A stretch of 64,000 nucleotides of DNA from Citrobacter freundii (lineage in GTDB: Bacteria > Pseudomonadota > Gammaproteobacteria > Enterobacterales > Enterobacteriaceae): NCBI RefSeq assembly GCF_029717145.1, contig NZ_CP099222.1, forward strand, positions 1,798,001-1,862,000. The letters run 5' to 3'. A program made the position numbers and the translations under genes. The notes under the pieces are model-generated. The model was given only the letters and a program-made list of their open reading frames with translations, ran no database searches and had not been told where the DNA came from. Positions 10,088 to 21,504 of the stretch are shown here, in pieces; positions within the stretch are counted from its first letter, which is position 1, and each line of letters opens with the position of its first letter.

Positions 10088-10555
10088 ATGGAGTATGAGA
10101 TAAAGCAGGTAGAAAGACGCAGGATTGCCGGGTTTCACATGGTTGGACCGTGGGAACACACGGTAAAGCAGGGGTTTGAACAGCTGGTTATGTGGGTCGA
10201 CGGTAACCAGATTGTGCCGCTGGAATGGATAGCCGTCTATTACGACAACCCAGACGTGGTTCCGGCAGATAAACTGCGCTGCGATACCGTAGTTTCAGTG
10301 CCTGAAGGTTTTGAGATCCCCGAAAACAGCGAAGGGGTGATCCTGACTGAACTGGCGGGCGGCGACTATGCCGTGGCCGTTGCCCGTGTTGAAAACCATG
10401 ACTTTGCCACACCCTGGTATCAGTTTTTTGACCGTCTACTGCAGGATTCGTCCTGGCAGTTATCGGCCAAACCGTGTTTTGAAATTTACCGAAACAATGG
10501 TATGGAGGACGGATACTGGGATATTGAAATGTACGTGCCGGTGCAGGCGAAGTAA
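10088..10555 (+). CDS. sbmC: DNA gyrase inhibitor SbmC (GyrI)
   Basis: A 155-residue cytoplasmic protein of the GyrI-like/AraC effector-binding fold. In E. coli it protects gyrase from microcin B17, CcdB and quinolones and is SOS induced. Recognisable segments are G-F-H-M-V-G-P-W-E near the N terminus, [10 protein letters not shown], and the C-terminal [17 protein letters not shown] lies before the ATG. Monocistronic, with the LexA box directly upstream. Confidence 0.94.
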   Translation: MEYEIKQVERRRIAGFHMVGPWEHTVKQGFEQLVMWVDGNQIVPLEWIAVYYDNPDVVPADKLRCDTVVSVPEGFEIPENSEGVILTELAGGDYAVAVARVENHDFATPWYQFFDRLLQDSSWQLSAKPCFEIYRNNGMEDGYWDIEMYVPVQAK

Positions 10556-10662
10556 CGGTTTTGGGTGTGAATCAGGATAAAAGGCCTGTTGATAACGGTG
10601 ATGTTTTCACTGAAAAAACAGGTACAATTCTGTTCTTTGCTATTCCCTGACGGAGTGCATGA

Positions 10663-11721
10663 GTGCGTGCAGATAAGTCACTGAGTCCTTTTGAAATTCG
10701 CTTGTATCGTCATTATCGTGTGGTGCATGGTATTCGCATCTCGCTGGCGTTTCTTCTCACTTTTCTGCTGGTTCGCCTGCTGGACATCCCTGAAGGTACC
10801 TGGCCTCTGATCACGCTGGTGGTGATCATGGGGCCGATTTCCTTTTGGGGCAATGTCGTCCCCCGAGCTTTTGAGCGTATTGGTGGCACGATTCTGGGTT
10901 CGGTCCTTGGGCTGGTGGCGCTCCGGCTGGAGCTCTTTTCATTGCCGCTGATGCTGATATGGTGTGCGGTGGCGATGTTCCTGTGCGGTTGGCTGGCATT
11001 GGGTAAAAAACCGTATCAGGCGCTGCTGATCGGCATCACGCTGGCCGTCGTGGTTGGCGCACCTGCGGGCGATATGAACACGGCACTCTGGCGCGGGGGG
11101 GATGTGATTCTCGGCTCGCTACTGGCAATGCTGTTTACCTGGATCTGGCCGCAACGCGCATTTATACACTGGCGTATCCAACTGGCGCACTGCATTACCG
11201 GCTATAACCGTGTATATCAGGCCGCGCTATCACCCAACTTACTCGAACAACCCCGGCTGGATAAGCACTTACAGCAGTTGCTGAGTGACGTCGTTAAAAT
11301 GCGCGGCTTAATCATTCCGGCCAGCAAAGAAACGCGCATTCAAAAATCAGTTTTTGAAGCCATTCAAACGATTAATCGAAATCTGGTGTGCATGCTTGAA
11401 CTGCAAATCAACGCGCTGTGGGCAACGCGGTCCAGTCATTTTGTGATGTTGAATGCGCATACGCTGCGTGAAACTCAGCTCAGAATGCAACAGGCACTGC
11501 TGACGATAACGCACGCTCTCTATGAAGGTAATCCGCAACCGGTGCTTGCCAACACCGAAAAACTCAATGATACGGTGACCGAGATGCGTCAGCTGATTGA
11601 TGAACATAAGGGCGACAACGTTGCAGAAACGCCTATTCATGGTTATGTCTGGCTGAATATGGAGATGGCACGACAGCTGGAACTCCTCTCACATTTAATC
11701 TGTCGTGCTTTGCGCAAATAA
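10663..11721 (+). CDS. yeeA: FUSC-family inner-membrane protein YeeA
   Basis: A 352-residue membrane protein of the fusaric-acid-resistance (FUSC) type. About six transmembrane segments occupy the first 160 residues, including the G-P-I-S-F-W-G-N-V-V-P-R-A-F-E-R-I-G-G-T motif. A long, mostly helical cytoplasmic half follows. A GTG start is used; the nearby ATG at 10659 is in another frame and stops at once. Function is not established; relatives are linked to aromatic-compound efflux. The place after sbmC is the same as in E. coli. Confidence 0.93.
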   Translation: MRADKSLSPFEIRLYRHYRVVHGIRISLAFLLTFLLVRLLDIPEGTWPLITLVVIMGPISFWGNVVPRAFERIGGTILGSVLGLVALRLELFSLPLMLIWCAVAMFLCGWLALGKKPYQALLIGITLAVVVGAPAGDMNTALWRGGDVILGSLLAMLFTWIWPQRAFIHWRIQLAHCITGYNRVYQAALSPNLLEQPRLDKHLQQLLSDVVKMRGLIIPASKETRIQKSVFEAIQTINRNLVCMLELQINALWATRSSHFVMLNAHTLRETQLRMQQALLTITHALYEGNPQPVLANTEKLNDTVTEMRQLIDEHKGDNVAETPIHGYVWLNMEMARQLELLSHLICRALRK

Positions 11722-11959
11722 AGCGCAGATGAGGGGATTGGTTCTACTGCTGCTTCGATTCAGCAACGATTAAGGGTATGATACTGAAAAAGGCTAAAAC
11801 CATTGGTAACTGCAATGGCTTTACCCTCGATAATTCAGGTTTCAACCGTGTATTGTCAATGCAGATGCAACTTGAAGTATGGCGGGCATGAAAGTAATGT
11901 TGACCCACTTTAGCCGTTGTTTAAACGAATCCGAATCTCACATTATCAGGGGTGTAAAA

Positions 11960-12295
11960 ATGGAAACTACCAAGCCTTCTTTCCAGGACGTGCTGGAATT
12001 TGTTCGTCTGTTCCGTCGTAAGAACAAACTGCAACGTGAAATCCAGGACGTTGAGAAAAAGATCCGTGACAACCAGAAACGTGTCCTGCTGCTGGACAAC
12101 CTGAGCGACTACATCAAGCCAGGTATGAGCGTTGAAGCGATCCAGGGCATTATTGCCAGCATGAAAAGCGACTATGAAGATCGCGTGGATGATTACATCA
12201 TCAAAAATGCCGAGATCTCTAAAGAGCGTCGCGACATTTCTAAAAAGCTTAAAGCCATGGGCGAAGTGAAAAACGGCGAAGCGAAAGCAGAGTAA
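11960..12295 (+). CDS. tmaR: Pole-localizer protein TmaR (YeeX)
   Basis: A 111-residue, highly charged, helical coiled-coil protein, near-identical to E. coli YeeX/TmaR, which clusters at a cell pole and recruits phosphotransferase enzyme I. The coiled coil runs from about residue 20 to 105 ([17 protein letters not shown] and R-R-D-I-S-K-K-L-K). The ATG at 11960 was chosen over the longer frame from 11879 because the extra 27 residues do not resemble the family and CAGGGGTG lies before this ATG. Confidence 0.95.
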   Translation: METTKPSFQDVLEFVRLFRRKNKLQREIQDVEKKIRDNQKRVLLLDNLSDYIKPGMSVEAIQGIIASMKSDYEDRVDDYIIKNAEISKERRDISKKLKAMGEVKNGEAKAE

Positions 12296-12306
12296 TTGTT
12301 GCAAAC

Positions 12307-12332
12307 GATAGGGGCGTAATGCGGCCCCTATC
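12307..12332. terminator. Hairpin between convergent tmaR and pduX
   Basis: Nine-base-pair perfect stem GATAGGGGC (12307-12315) / GCCCCTATC (12324-12332) with an 8-base loop, placed between two converging genes. The T-tract is poor on both strands, so it may work as a weak bidirectional terminator. Confidence 0.55.
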
Positions 12333-12336
12333 GTCC

Positions 12337-13203
12337 CTACTGTAATTCAACCCCGCCCGTTACCATCCGTAGCAAATGCTGTTCCGGCCAGTGTGTAGTC
12401 AGTTTTTTCTGCACCAGCATCCATTTGATGTAGTCAATGTCATGACGCGTTCTGTCCAGCATCAGTCCAACTACGCTGCCGCTGTGGGCAACGTTCACAC
12501 CGTATAAATCACATTCTTCAACCAGCGATAATAACGAATCGAAATCCGGTTTTGGCAACAACATCTGGCTGGCAATGGCGCTTAGCGTGGCCGCTTCGCC
12601 CATCCGGTACGGGTTTTGACTTGAGCAAGCTTCCTGCACTTTTTCCCATGCTCGTTTGAGGGCGGGTGCGCCTGCCTGTAACCCGGCCTGGCGCGGGATC
12701 CGGTGATAGTCTGCCGTGCGTAACGTTTCCGGGCTTTCGAGAACCAGCAGGTCGAGGTGGGGCTGCGCTTCACAGGCGATCTGAGTGGATGCGTCGTTAT
12801 GATCAAAAAGCGTTAACTGGCGAAAAACGGTGCTGTCGGTAGGTTCGAGCGAAACGCAAAGCTGCGCTAACGTGGCTTCATCTAACTGATGGCCCAGATG
12901 GTGTGCGGTAGCGATGGCGGTGGCGGCAATATCAGCCGTACTGCTGGCCATCCCTTTGGCGATGGGGATCGTGGAGTGGATATCAATACGAATATCCTGA
13001 CTGACATGTGCCGGATATTGCCAGTGCTGCAACAAGCGGTCAACCATCGCCCGTGAAAGAGGACGCTCATCGGCAAGCGGCGAGCCGGAGCTGACTTCAA
13101 CGGTGCTGTACCATTCAACCGGGCAGGAGACCAATTTCTCGCTGCCCAGAATCCAGCCCTGGATAAGTTCTCCGCATGATGCGGGGCATTGCGCAACAGC
13201 CAC
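12337..13203 (-). CDS. pduX: L-threonine kinase PduX
   Basis: A 288-residue GHMP-family kinase that makes L-threonine-O-3-phosphate, the precursor of the aminopropanol linker of cobalamin. The ATP-binding glycine/serine motif P-I-A-K-G-M-A-S-S-T-A lies at 80-90, and N-V-A-H-S-G-S-V-V-G-L near the C terminus is the third GHMP motif. Last gene of the pdu operon. A 94-base gap from pduW holds a GCCGCA-ATC-TGCGGC hairpin (13274-13288), so pduX may be transcribed less than its neighbours. The next enzyme, CobD (decarboxylase), is not in the window. Confidence 0.93.
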   Translation of the reverse strand: MAVAQCPASCGELIQGWILGSEKLVSCPVEWYSTVEVSSGSPLADERPLSRAMVDRLLQHWQYPAHVSQDIRIDIHSTIPIAKGMASSTADIAATAIATAHHLGHQLDEATLAQLCVSLEPTDSTVFRQLTLFDHNDASTQIACEAQPHLDLLVLESPETLRTADYHRIPRQAGLQAGAPALKRAWEKVQEACSSQNPYRMGEAATLSAIASQMLLPKPDFDSLLSLVEECDLYGVNVAHSGSVVGLMLDRTRHDIDYIKWMLVQKKLTTHWPEQHLLRMVTGGVELQ

Positions 13204-13297
13204 GTCTTTTCACCTTTTTGATTAGCAATCTTCGGCGCATAGTGTCATGGCGATCGCGCTATTACCATGATGTGCCGCAATCTGCGGCGCAGCAGTA

Positions 13298-14949
<1,652 letters not shown>

Positions 14950-14953
14950 TACG

Positions 14954-15304
14954 TCATGTCCGCGTAATCGGGCAGGCGGTAAAACGCATCATTTCGCCCA
15001 GCGTGCGGGTAACTTGTTTCAGCGCGTACTCAACGGCCGAAACATCACCGGTTAATACGACTGCGCCGGTAAAGCGGTCCAGAAAACCAATCTCTACTGC
15101 ACCCGATTTAGTGGCGATATCACAGGCGATAATGGAGGCTTCGCTGGGCGTAATAGTTAAAATGCCAATCGCCGAGACTGAATCCTGCAAGCCAAGTTTC
15201 TTGAACAAATCTTTACCAGGATTAGCAATAAGATGCGCCAGTGTGACCTGTTTTCCGGGCACATATTCCTGAATCATACGATCCGTCGTCGGCTGCATTT
15301 CCAT
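14954..15304 (-). CDS. pduU: Shell protein PduU (permuted BMC domain)
   Basis: A 116-residue minor shell protein with a circularly permuted BMC fold; in the Salmonella structure the N-terminal strand forms a small beta-barrel plugging the hexamer pore. The segment [15 protein letters not shown] is typical. The ATG at 15304 was chosen because it overlaps the pduT stop by one base and yields the family length; the longer frame from 15328 runs back into pduT. Confidence 0.94.
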   Translation of the reverse strand: MEMQPTTDRMIQEYVPGKQVTLAHLIANPGKDLFKKLGLQDSVSAIGILTITPSEASIIACDIATKSGAVEIGFLDRFTGAVVLTGDVSAVEYALKQVTRTLGEMMRFTACPITRT

Positions 15305-15858
15305 CACCCCTCCACCATTTGGCGCCACATGCTTTCATGCGGACGTGGGATCACCGAGCGATAGACCAGCAGACCTTTTTCACCAGCACTTTCGCTGGCG
15401 ACCGTCACGGCGTTATTCACATCGGAAACATCGCCCGCGACAACCATGTAGCACTTACCGCCAATACCAAACGCCATATGCACTCTTACCAGCGTGACAT
15501 TGGAGGCTTTTACCGCGCGGTCGGCGGCACAAATACAAGCCGCAACGCTCCAGGTTTCAACAATCCCTACCGCCTGACGTTTATCTACACTATTGAGTCC
15601 GCTGATCGCCGGCAGAACGCTGGCATGAATGTTAGGCAGGACCAGGCTGTCGACGAGCATATCTCCAGCAAGTGAGGTTCCTGTGGCAATGGCCTGCTGT
15701 ATTGCGCCAACGTCACCACCCAGCATCAGTAAAAATTTTCCCGGGCAGATGGTTTTACTGACCAGCAAATTCACATTAGCGCTTTTCAGCATCGCATCGC
15801 CGGCTTCCATTCCTTTGGCAATGCTGGTGAGTTCTAAAATCCCTATAGCCTGAGACAT
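15304..15858 (-). CDS. pduT: Shell protein PduT (tandem BMC, Fe-S)
   Basis: A 184-residue protein with two BMC domains (about 1-90 and 95-184), each with the [11 protein letters not shown] or [10 protein letters not shown] helix. It forms pseudohexameric trimers. Cys38 in K-T-I-C-P-G-K is the ligand for the [4Fe-4S] cluster held at the trimer centre, thought to pass electrons across the shell together with PduS. Two bases after pduS. Confidence 0.95.
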   Translation of the reverse strand: MSQAIGILELTSIAKGMEAGDAMLKSANVNLLVSKTICPGKFLLMLGGDVGAIQQAIATGTSLAGDMLVDSLVLPNIHASVLPAISGLNSVDKRQAVGIVETWSVAACICAADRAVKASNVTLVRVHMAFGIGGKCYMVVAGDVSDVNNAVTVASESAGEKGLLVYRSVIPRPHESMWRQMVEG

Positions 15859-15860
15859 GG

Positions 15861-17216
15861 TTAACCTCTTATTACCGTGATGGACTGATCTGTGACTTCG
15901 CTGACAATACCGTCAATACTGGCGTGAACCGGCGCACCTAATGCGCCCTCGGGTATCTCTGCAACACATTGGCCGCGCACAACGCGCTCCCCTTTTTGCA
16001 CACAAGGAATGGCACTGGCACCAATATGCTGGCGTAACAACAACGTTGTTTTTTCAGTGGGATGATCTGTCTGGTCTAATGGTGCATCGTGATACCAGTC
16101 ACTGAGACCCAGTTTGGTAATAAGCCGTTTCACCGGAATCAGACGGTACTTCGCCATTTCATCTTCAGGGTTTAACGGGCCTTCATAACGATGATTGAGC
16201 GCACGTAGCTCGCGTTTGAGCATACGGTTAATGCGCATCGGAGAAATCCCCACCGGACAGGCCACACTTTCACAGACGTTGCATTCTGAGCAAGTCAGGG
16301 CGGTGAGCAGTAATTGCGGTGTGGCGGCCTGCTGATAGTTGACCGCGCGAACCAGCAAATGTGGTGAGAGTTCATGACCAATCAAGTGTCGTGGACACAG
16401 ATCCGTGCACAAGCGGCACTGCTCGCAGACGGTTTTGGCAACTGAGAGCACGGTCCGTTCATCCTGCATTCGTCGCTGGATCAGCGCATGGGATTTCGGT
16501 AGTACCAGCAGGCCACCGGTCGTTTTACTGACTGGCGTATCCAGAGAAGTAATCAGACCGCCCATCATCGGACCGCCGTTAATAAATCCGGGGTCATCGA
16601 CGGTAGCGCCGCCAGCCAGTGCCAGCACTTCACGCAGCGACATACCGACAGGCACGGTCAGGGTAACCGGCCGGGCAACTGCGCCATTGACGGTTAATGT
16701 ACGACGCGTAACGGGGAACTGCTGTTCAACGGCTCGTGCAATGTTAAGCACGGTCTGGACGTTATTGACCACCACGCCCACACTAACCGGGAGAGCAGCA
16801 GGAGGCACCCGCCGTCCGGTTGCCATCCAGATTGTCAGCACTTCATCGCCAGCCGGGTAGACATCAGGCAAAATGTGTAACCTGATATCGGCGGGCAGGA
16901 GAGGTGTTAACGCACTGATGGCTTTCTGATATTTTTCTTTAAGGGCGATAATGCCGGCGCTGGCGCGAGTGGTCTTCATGGCATACTGCACGCCGCGTAT
17001 CAGTCGGGCCGCCTGCACGGCCATTAATTGCTGATCAACCTTCAGCATCGGCTCGCATTCTGCAGCATTGACCAGAAACGTATCGACCTGCGCCTGCAGT
17101 TTTACATGGGCAGGAAAGCCGGCACCACCGGCTCCCACTACACCTGCAGCGCGCACGCGATCGCGTATTGTCTGAGTATCATAACAAATGGGTTCAGCCG
17201 TCATGGCTGTATTCAT
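15861..17216 (-). CDS. pduS: Cobalamin reductase PduS
   Basis: A 451-residue flavin and iron-sulfur protein resembling RnfC / Nqo1 subunits. It reduces cob(III)alamin towards cob(I)alamin for re-adenosylation by PduO. The N-terminal glycine-rich region [11 protein letters not shown] (about 25-35) is the flavin/NADH site. Two [4Fe-4S] motifs are present: C264, C267, C270, C274 and C309, C312, C315, C320. A biotinyl/SLBB-like C-terminal domain follows. The start overlaps the pduQ stop by 4 bases. Confidence 0.94.
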   Translation of the reverse strand: MNTAMTAEPICYDTQTIRDRVRAAGVVGAGGAGFPAHVKLQAQVDTFLVNAAECEPMLKVDQQLMAVQAARLIRGVQYAMKTTRASAGIIALKEKYQKAISALTPLLPADIRLHILPDVYPAGDEVLTIWMATGRRVPPAALPVSVGVVVNNVQTVLNIARAVEQQFPVTRRTLTVNGAVARPVTLTVPVGMSLREVLALAGGATVDDPGFINGGPMMGGLITSLDTPVSKTTGGLLVLPKSHALIQRRMQDERTVLSVAKTVCEQCRLCTDLCPRHLIGHELSPHLLVRAVNYQQAATPQLLLTALTCSECNVCESVACPVGISPMRINRMLKRELRALNHRYEGPLNPEDEMAKYRLIPVKRLITKLGLSDWYHDAPLDQTDHPTEKTTLLLRQHIGASAIPCVQKGERVVRGQCVAEIPEGALGAPVHASIDGIVSEVTDQSITVIRG

Positions 17217-18325
17217 AATAATTCCTCAAGCAGTTCCTGGATGGCAGCGGCATCAGCATCGCGGGGATTCGTTTGCAGCGTGGCATCCGCCAGAGCCGCC
17301 TGAACCATCGAGGGAATACGCTGTGACCAGGTTTGCTTTCCGTCTTTGAGCGCGTCTGTGAAAGAGGGTAACGCACACTGTTTTTTGAGTTGCTCAATAT
17401 GATGAATTAGCGCATTGAGTGCCGCCGTATCGTTTGCGTTATCAGGGCATAAGTGGCAGGCCTTCGCGAAGCGGGCATACCGTTTTGCGGCCCTGGGATC
17501 GCGGGCATTAAAGTGAATCACAGAGGTCAGGAGTAGTGCGTTAGCAAGGCCGTGCGGCAGATGAAACTGACCGCCAAGCTGATGCGCTATGGCATGGTTA
17601 ATTCCAAGACCAGCCTGGCTAAACGCCATCCCCGCGAGGGTTGAGGCGTTGTGCATTTTTCCTCGGGTAGTCAGGCAATCGCCTTTGCTGACGGCGATGG
17701 GCAGATACTGGAAGACAATTTGCGCTGCTTTTTCAGCCAGCGCGTCAGTGAAGTCGCTGGCCTTGGTGGAAACGTACGCTTCAAGCGCATGCGTCAGCAC
17801 GTCCATTCCGGTATTGGCGGTGATGGCAGGCGGTACGCTGACCACCAGCATTGGGTCAAGGATCGCCATATCCGGGTAGAGGGCATTATTAAATAACGGA
17901 TATTTAATGCCTTTCTCCGGATCGCCGATCACGCAGGCGCTGGTCACTTCAGAGCCTGTTCCGCTGGTGGTGGGGATGGCTACACAGGTTTCGATTTCGA
18001 TGCCAAATTGACGGCTGAACCAGACAATCGCTTTCGCTGCATCAAGCGCCGACCCTCCACCAAAGCCAATCACTACATCCGGTCGCAGGGACTGCATTTG
18101 CGCAATCCCTTGTACTACCGTATTGATGGTGGGATCGGGTGTGATATCACTGAACACGCTAATGCGATTATCCGCAGGTAACGCATCGCGCAGCGTTGCA
18201 ATCAGCGGCGAACGCGCAAGAAAACCATCGCAAATAATCCAGATATGCTTATTCGTGAAGCGTTTGAGCACGCTCAAACTGCCCTGGCCGCTGTACAATC
18301 GAGTTTGCAGTGAAAAGCTATTCAT
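17213..18325 (-). CDS. pduQ: 1-Propanol dehydrogenase PduQ
   Basis: A 370-residue iron-dependent alcohol dehydrogenase. It reduces propionaldehyde to 1-propanol inside the microcompartment and regenerates NAD+ for PduP. G-F-G-G-G-S-A-L-D-A-A-K (about residues 87-98) is the nucleotide-binding motif. H-A-L-E-A-Y and G-I-N-H-A-I-A-H-Q-L-G-G carry metal-binding histidines. It starts 10 bases after pduP. Confidence 0.95.
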   Translation of the reverse strand: MNSFSLQTRLYSGQGSLSVLKRFTNKHIWIICDGFLARSPLIATLRDALPADNRISVFSDITPDPTINTVVQGIAQMQSLRPDVVIGFGGGSALDAAKAIVWFSRQFGIEIETCVAIPTTSGTGSEVTSACVIGDPEKGIKYPLFNNALYPDMAILDPMLVVSVPPAITANTGMDVLTHALEAYVSTKASDFTDALAEKAAQIVFQYLPIAVSKGDCLTTRGKMHNASTLAGMAFSQAGLGINHAIAHQLGGQFHLPHGLANALLLTSVIHFNARDPRAAKRYARFAKACHLCPDNANDTAALNALIHHIEQLKKQCALPSFTDALKDGKQTWSQRIPSMVQAALADATLQTNPRDADAAAIQELLEELL

Positions 18326-18335
18326 TACGGCCTCA

Positions 18336-19721
18336 TTAGCGGATAGAAAAACCGTTGGTCAGCACGCAACGACGAGAACGTGCAAACGTTCGCGCAGACG
18401 TTGTCCCTTCACCGGTTGGGGTGGCGATGGTAAAGGTGGTGAAACCTTCTCCGCCGACGCCAATACCGGCGTAAGAGGGGCCATTTTTCACAAAAATAGA
18501 CGTTTGCAACGTGCGAGCAGCAAGATTCAAACGCGACACATTTTGCGAGTGCATAATGGCAGTATGGTGCAGTCCCTCTTCAACCTTCAGCGCCAACGTT
18601 AGCGCACTGTCAAAATCGTTAACCGTCACGACAGGGAGCATGGGCATCAACTGTTCGCTGGTAACCCACACATCGTCAGCCTTGACGACGCCTATCAGCA
18701 GACGAGGCGCTTTTGTTGGAACGGGTATACCTGCCGCTTCCAGTAACGTTGCCGGGCTTTTTCCGACAAGTTTCTTATTCGCCATTCCCTCTGGCAGACA
18801 GGTGGCGCGTAGTTTGTCCACTTCTTCGCTGTTTAGCAGCAACGCCCCAAAAGACTGCATTTGTTGAATCAGTCGTTCGGCAACCGCTTCGACAACAATT
18901 AGGCTTTTCTCTGCAATGCAGGGCAGATTGTAATCAAACGATGCGCCGTTGATGATGTCTTCCGCGGCCTTAACCAGATCGGCGGTTTCATCAACAATGC
19001 AGGGGGGGTTCCCGGCACCGGCACCAATGACTTTTTTCCCGCTTTTCATACCCATAGCCACAATGCCCGGGCCACCGGTAATCGCCAGAACTGCGATTTT
19101 AGGGTGCGCCATCATCTGCTGGGTAGCTTCAAAAGTGGGTTCTGTGACTGTGACAACAAGATTTCGGATCCCGCAGCAGCGGAAGGCAATATCTTCAATC
19201 ATGGCAATCAGCTTGAGTGAAACCACTTTAGCGCCCGGGTGCGGGCTGAAGTAAACGCTATTCCCGGCAGCTAACATACTGATGCTGTTGTTAATAATGG
19301 TTTCCGTTGGGTTGGTGCTAGGAGCAACGGAACCCATTACGCCAAAGGGGGAATATTCAAATAGCACCATGCCGCCATCACCGGTGAGGGCGGTTGTGGT
19401 TAGATCTTCAATACCGGGGGTGTTATCCAGCGCGGCTTTATTTTTGAGAAATTTATCTTCTTTGTTGCCCATTCCCGTTTCGGTTGCGCTTTCTGCCGCC
19501 AACGAGGCCAGATGAGGTGTCAGTTCTTCCCGCAGAGCGCTAATAATGGCGCTACGGGTTTTCAGTGGGCATTGCTGATAACGTAAAAAGGCCTGATGTG
19601 CGGCATCGATTGCTTCACCGACGGATGGAAAAATACCGCCACCCTTTACCTCTGCTTTTGCCGGTTCGAGCTGTTCAGTCAAAATAGTGCGGATAAGGGT
19701 TTCAAGTTCTGACGTATTCAT
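18336..19721 (-). CDS. pduP: CoA-acylating propionaldehyde dehydrogenase PduP
   Basis: A 461-residue aldehyde dehydrogenase that converts propionaldehyde, CoA and NAD+ to propionyl-CoA. The first 18 residues form an amphipathic helix (S-E-L-E-T-L-I-R-T-I-L), the known encapsulation peptide, joined by a linker (about 19-30). The catalytic cysteine is C268 in F-D-Y-N-L-P-C-I-A. The start overlaps the pduO stop (4 bases). Confidence 0.96.
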   Translation of the reverse strand: MNTSELETLIRTILTEQLEPAKAEVKGGGIFPSVGEAIDAAHQAFLRYQQCPLKTRSAIISALREELTPHLASLAAESATETGMGNKEDKFLKNKAALDNTPGIEDLTTTALTGDGGMVLFEYSPFGVMGSVAPSTNPTETIINNSISMLAAGNSVYFSPHPGAKVVSLKLIAMIEDIAFRCCGIRNLVVTVTEPTFEATQQMMAHPKIAVLAITGGPGIVAMGMKSGKKVIGAGAGNPPCIVDETADLVKAAEDIINGASFDYNLPCIAEKSLIVVEAVAERLIQQMQSFGALLLNSEEVDKLRATCLPEGMANKKLVGKSPATLLEAAGIPVPTKAPRLLIGVVKADDVWVTSEQLMPMLPVVTVNDFDSALTLALKVEEGLHHTAIMHSQNVSRLNLAARTLQTSIFVKNGPSYAGIGVGGEGFTTFTIATPTGEGTTSARTFARSRRCVLTNGFSIR

Positions 19722-20725
19722 TGATGTGTTCTCACGTTAATCGCCGCAATGGCGGTTTCTGCAATGTCCATATCCTGCTCAACGCTTCCTCCGCTGATGC
19801 CAAGACCCCCAAGGAGTAAACCTTCTCGCCATAGTGCGTATCCGCCACCAAACGTGACGACTTTTCCCTGCATATGGCTTTCCAGACCGTAAAGTGCAGC
19901 GCCCGGTTGTACCGCTGAGCTCAGTTCATGGGTGGCGGTTTTCATCGCCACGGCGGTCCATGCTTTTTTCGGTGCCAGCTCGCTACTGACGAGCAGGGCA
20001 TCGGGCATGCGCCAGGTCACTGTTTGTGTACCGTTTGCATCCACAATGCTGATGACAACAGGAACTTTGAGTGCTTGTGCACGCGCTACCGCCGTACGCG
20101 TAAGCTGATGGAGTTCCTGAAATGACAATGACATAGCAGACTCCTGAACTGCCGATGTCTGGGTCACTGCCAAGTAACGCTCAGCCACCTTCTGAATGAG
20201 CGTGTTTTGGTGCGCGTCATAATCTTCAGCCCTGGCGAGCGCATATAAGCAATCGGACAGGCGGTTGATATAGCGCATCAGTACCTGTCGGATGGAGGCA
20301 TCTGTGGAGAGTTCGACAAGCCGTCTTTCAGCGCGACGGGCAAGCGTGCGGGCGAAGTGCAGACGGCTGGCGGCTTCACAGCGTCCGGGCAAAATAAAAC
20401 TGTGCAGGGGAGGCACTCGCGCCATCGCGGTATCGATGGCAGCCTCAAGTGCTGCAATGTCTTCCGAGCTGATGTAGCGTTGGGCGGGCGTGGGCTGTTC
20501 GCTTTCACTGGCCAGTTCGGCACTGAACCAAAACAGCTGTAACTGAATTTCTTCAAGTAACACACGGTGTTGCGGGCTTTGTGCCGCGCAGACGCATAGG
20601 CTCAGCGCCGCGTTGAGTTCGTCCAGCGTGCCGTAAGCCTCAACGCGCGGGTGTGTTTTACTGACGCGCTGTCCGCTAAAGAGCGCTGTCGTACCGGCAT
20701 CGCCTGTTCGGGTATAAATCGCCAT
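19718..20725 (-). CDS. pduO: ATP:cob(I)alamin adenosyltransferase PduO
   Basis: A 335-residue two-domain protein. The N-terminal half (about 1-185) is the PduO-type adenosyltransferase with the ATP loop Y-T-R-T-G-D-A-G-T-T near residue 4 and G-T-L-D-E-L-N-A. It makes adenosylcobalamin, the cofactor of PduCDE. The C-terminal half (about 196-335) is a GlcG/HbpS-like (DUF336) domain, shown to bind heme in Salmonella PduO. It starts 8 bases after pduN. Confidence 0.95.
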   Translation of the reverse strand: MAIYTRTGDAGTTALFSGQRVSKTHPRVEAYGTLDELNAALSLCVCAAQSPQHRVLLEEIQLQLFWFSAELASESEQPTPAQRYISSEDIAALEAAIDTAMARVPPLHSFILPGRCEAASRLHFARTLARRAERRLVELSTDASIRQVLMRYINRLSDCLYALARAEDYDAHQNTLIQKVAERYLAVTQTSAVQESAMSLSFQELHQLTRTAVARAQALKVPVVISIVDANGTQTVTWRMPDALLVSSELAPKKAWTAVAMKTATHELSSAVQPGAALYGLESHMQGKVVTFGGGYALWREGLLLGGLGISGGSVEQDMDIAETAIAAINVRTHQ

Positions 20726-20733
20726 AGTTCCTC

Positions 20734-21009
20734 CTAGCGAGAAAGCGTGTCGACAATGCCAACGATGGCCAGATCGATAGCCTCATTGGGGCCGCTAAAA
20801 ACGTGTCTGGCGCTGGAGCCGCTGCTGAGTAAAACCAGCTCACCGGTACCGGCACCCACTGAGTCAACTGCGACCTCGTCACCCGCTGTCGGCGATTGCG
20901 GTAGTTCGCCGTCGGCTGTTACCCGACGTACCAGTAACAGTTTTTTTCCAACCAGTGACGGTGATTTTTGCGTGGATACCACGACGCCTGTAACGCGTGC
21001 CAGATGCAT
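20734..21009 (-). CDS. pduN: Shell vertex protein PduN (BMV)
   Basis: A 91-residue EutN/CcmL-family protein. Pentamers of this family cap the vertices of the icosahedral shell. Characteristic segments are [13 protein letters not shown] at the N terminus, [14 protein letters not shown] and G-S-S-A-R. Three bases after pduM. Confidence 0.95.
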   Translation of the reverse strand: MHLARVTGVVVSTQKSPSLVGKKLLLVRRVTADGELPQSPTAGDEVAVDSVGAGTGELVLLSSGSSARHVFSGPNEAIDLAIVGIVDTLSR

Positions 21010-21012
21010 GGT

Positions 21013-21504
21013 TCACTCCTGCTTAATTAATTGGATATTGCGCATACTGACGGTTTCTTTTGCCAGTGCGGTCACAACACATCGACGGCGTAGCACCAGA
21101 AACCCACCTTGTAATCGGGCTACATCGGCATAACTTAAAAGCGTCTCGGGATGCAGAATGATGGTTTGCCCGCGTTCATCACTGAACTCCAGCGGCAGTC
21201 GCGCGAGTTTTCGTACGGGGAGCGCCGGTAGCAATTGATGCTGCAGCGATATTTTCACGCGAACGCCACAGGCCAGGGCTTCGTGGAGAGTGATCGCTGA
21301 CACATCGGATGAATCGTGTTGCGCAATATGCGCCAGCAGCGGTAAATCAGCGTGCTCGATAATCAGAGCGGAGTACTGACAAACCAGCGCCCGGGGATCG
21401 GCTTCCCGTAACTGCGCGACGCTCAGAGAGAGCGAACTGTCCGCGCGTTTTTGTAATCGGGAGACGACCTCCCCGATGATGCGTTGCAGCAGTTCATTGT
21501 TCAT
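21013..21504 (-). CDS. pduM: Microcompartment structural protein PduM
   Basis: A 163-residue protein found only in Pdu-type microcompartments; in Salmonella its loss disturbs assembly. No enzymatic motif is visible. Residues 1-18 (N-N-E-L-L-Q-R-I-I-G-E-V-V-S-R-L) look like the amphipathic N-terminal helices of PduD, PduP and PduL, which suggests binding to the shell interior. It overlaps the pduL stop by 4 bases. Confidence 0.9.
   Translation of the reverse strand: MNNELLQRIIGEVVSRLQKRADSSLSLSVAQLREADPRALVCQYSALIIEHADLPLLAHIAQHDSSDVSAITLHEALACGVRVKISLQHQLLPALPVRKLARLPLEFSDERGQTIILHPETLLSYADVARLQGGFLVLRRRCVVTALAKETVSMRNIQLIKQE

Noticed and set aside
11879..11959. N-terminal extension of tmaR by 27 residues
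   Set aside because: Not part of the conserved protein, and the ribosome site supports the ATG at 11960.
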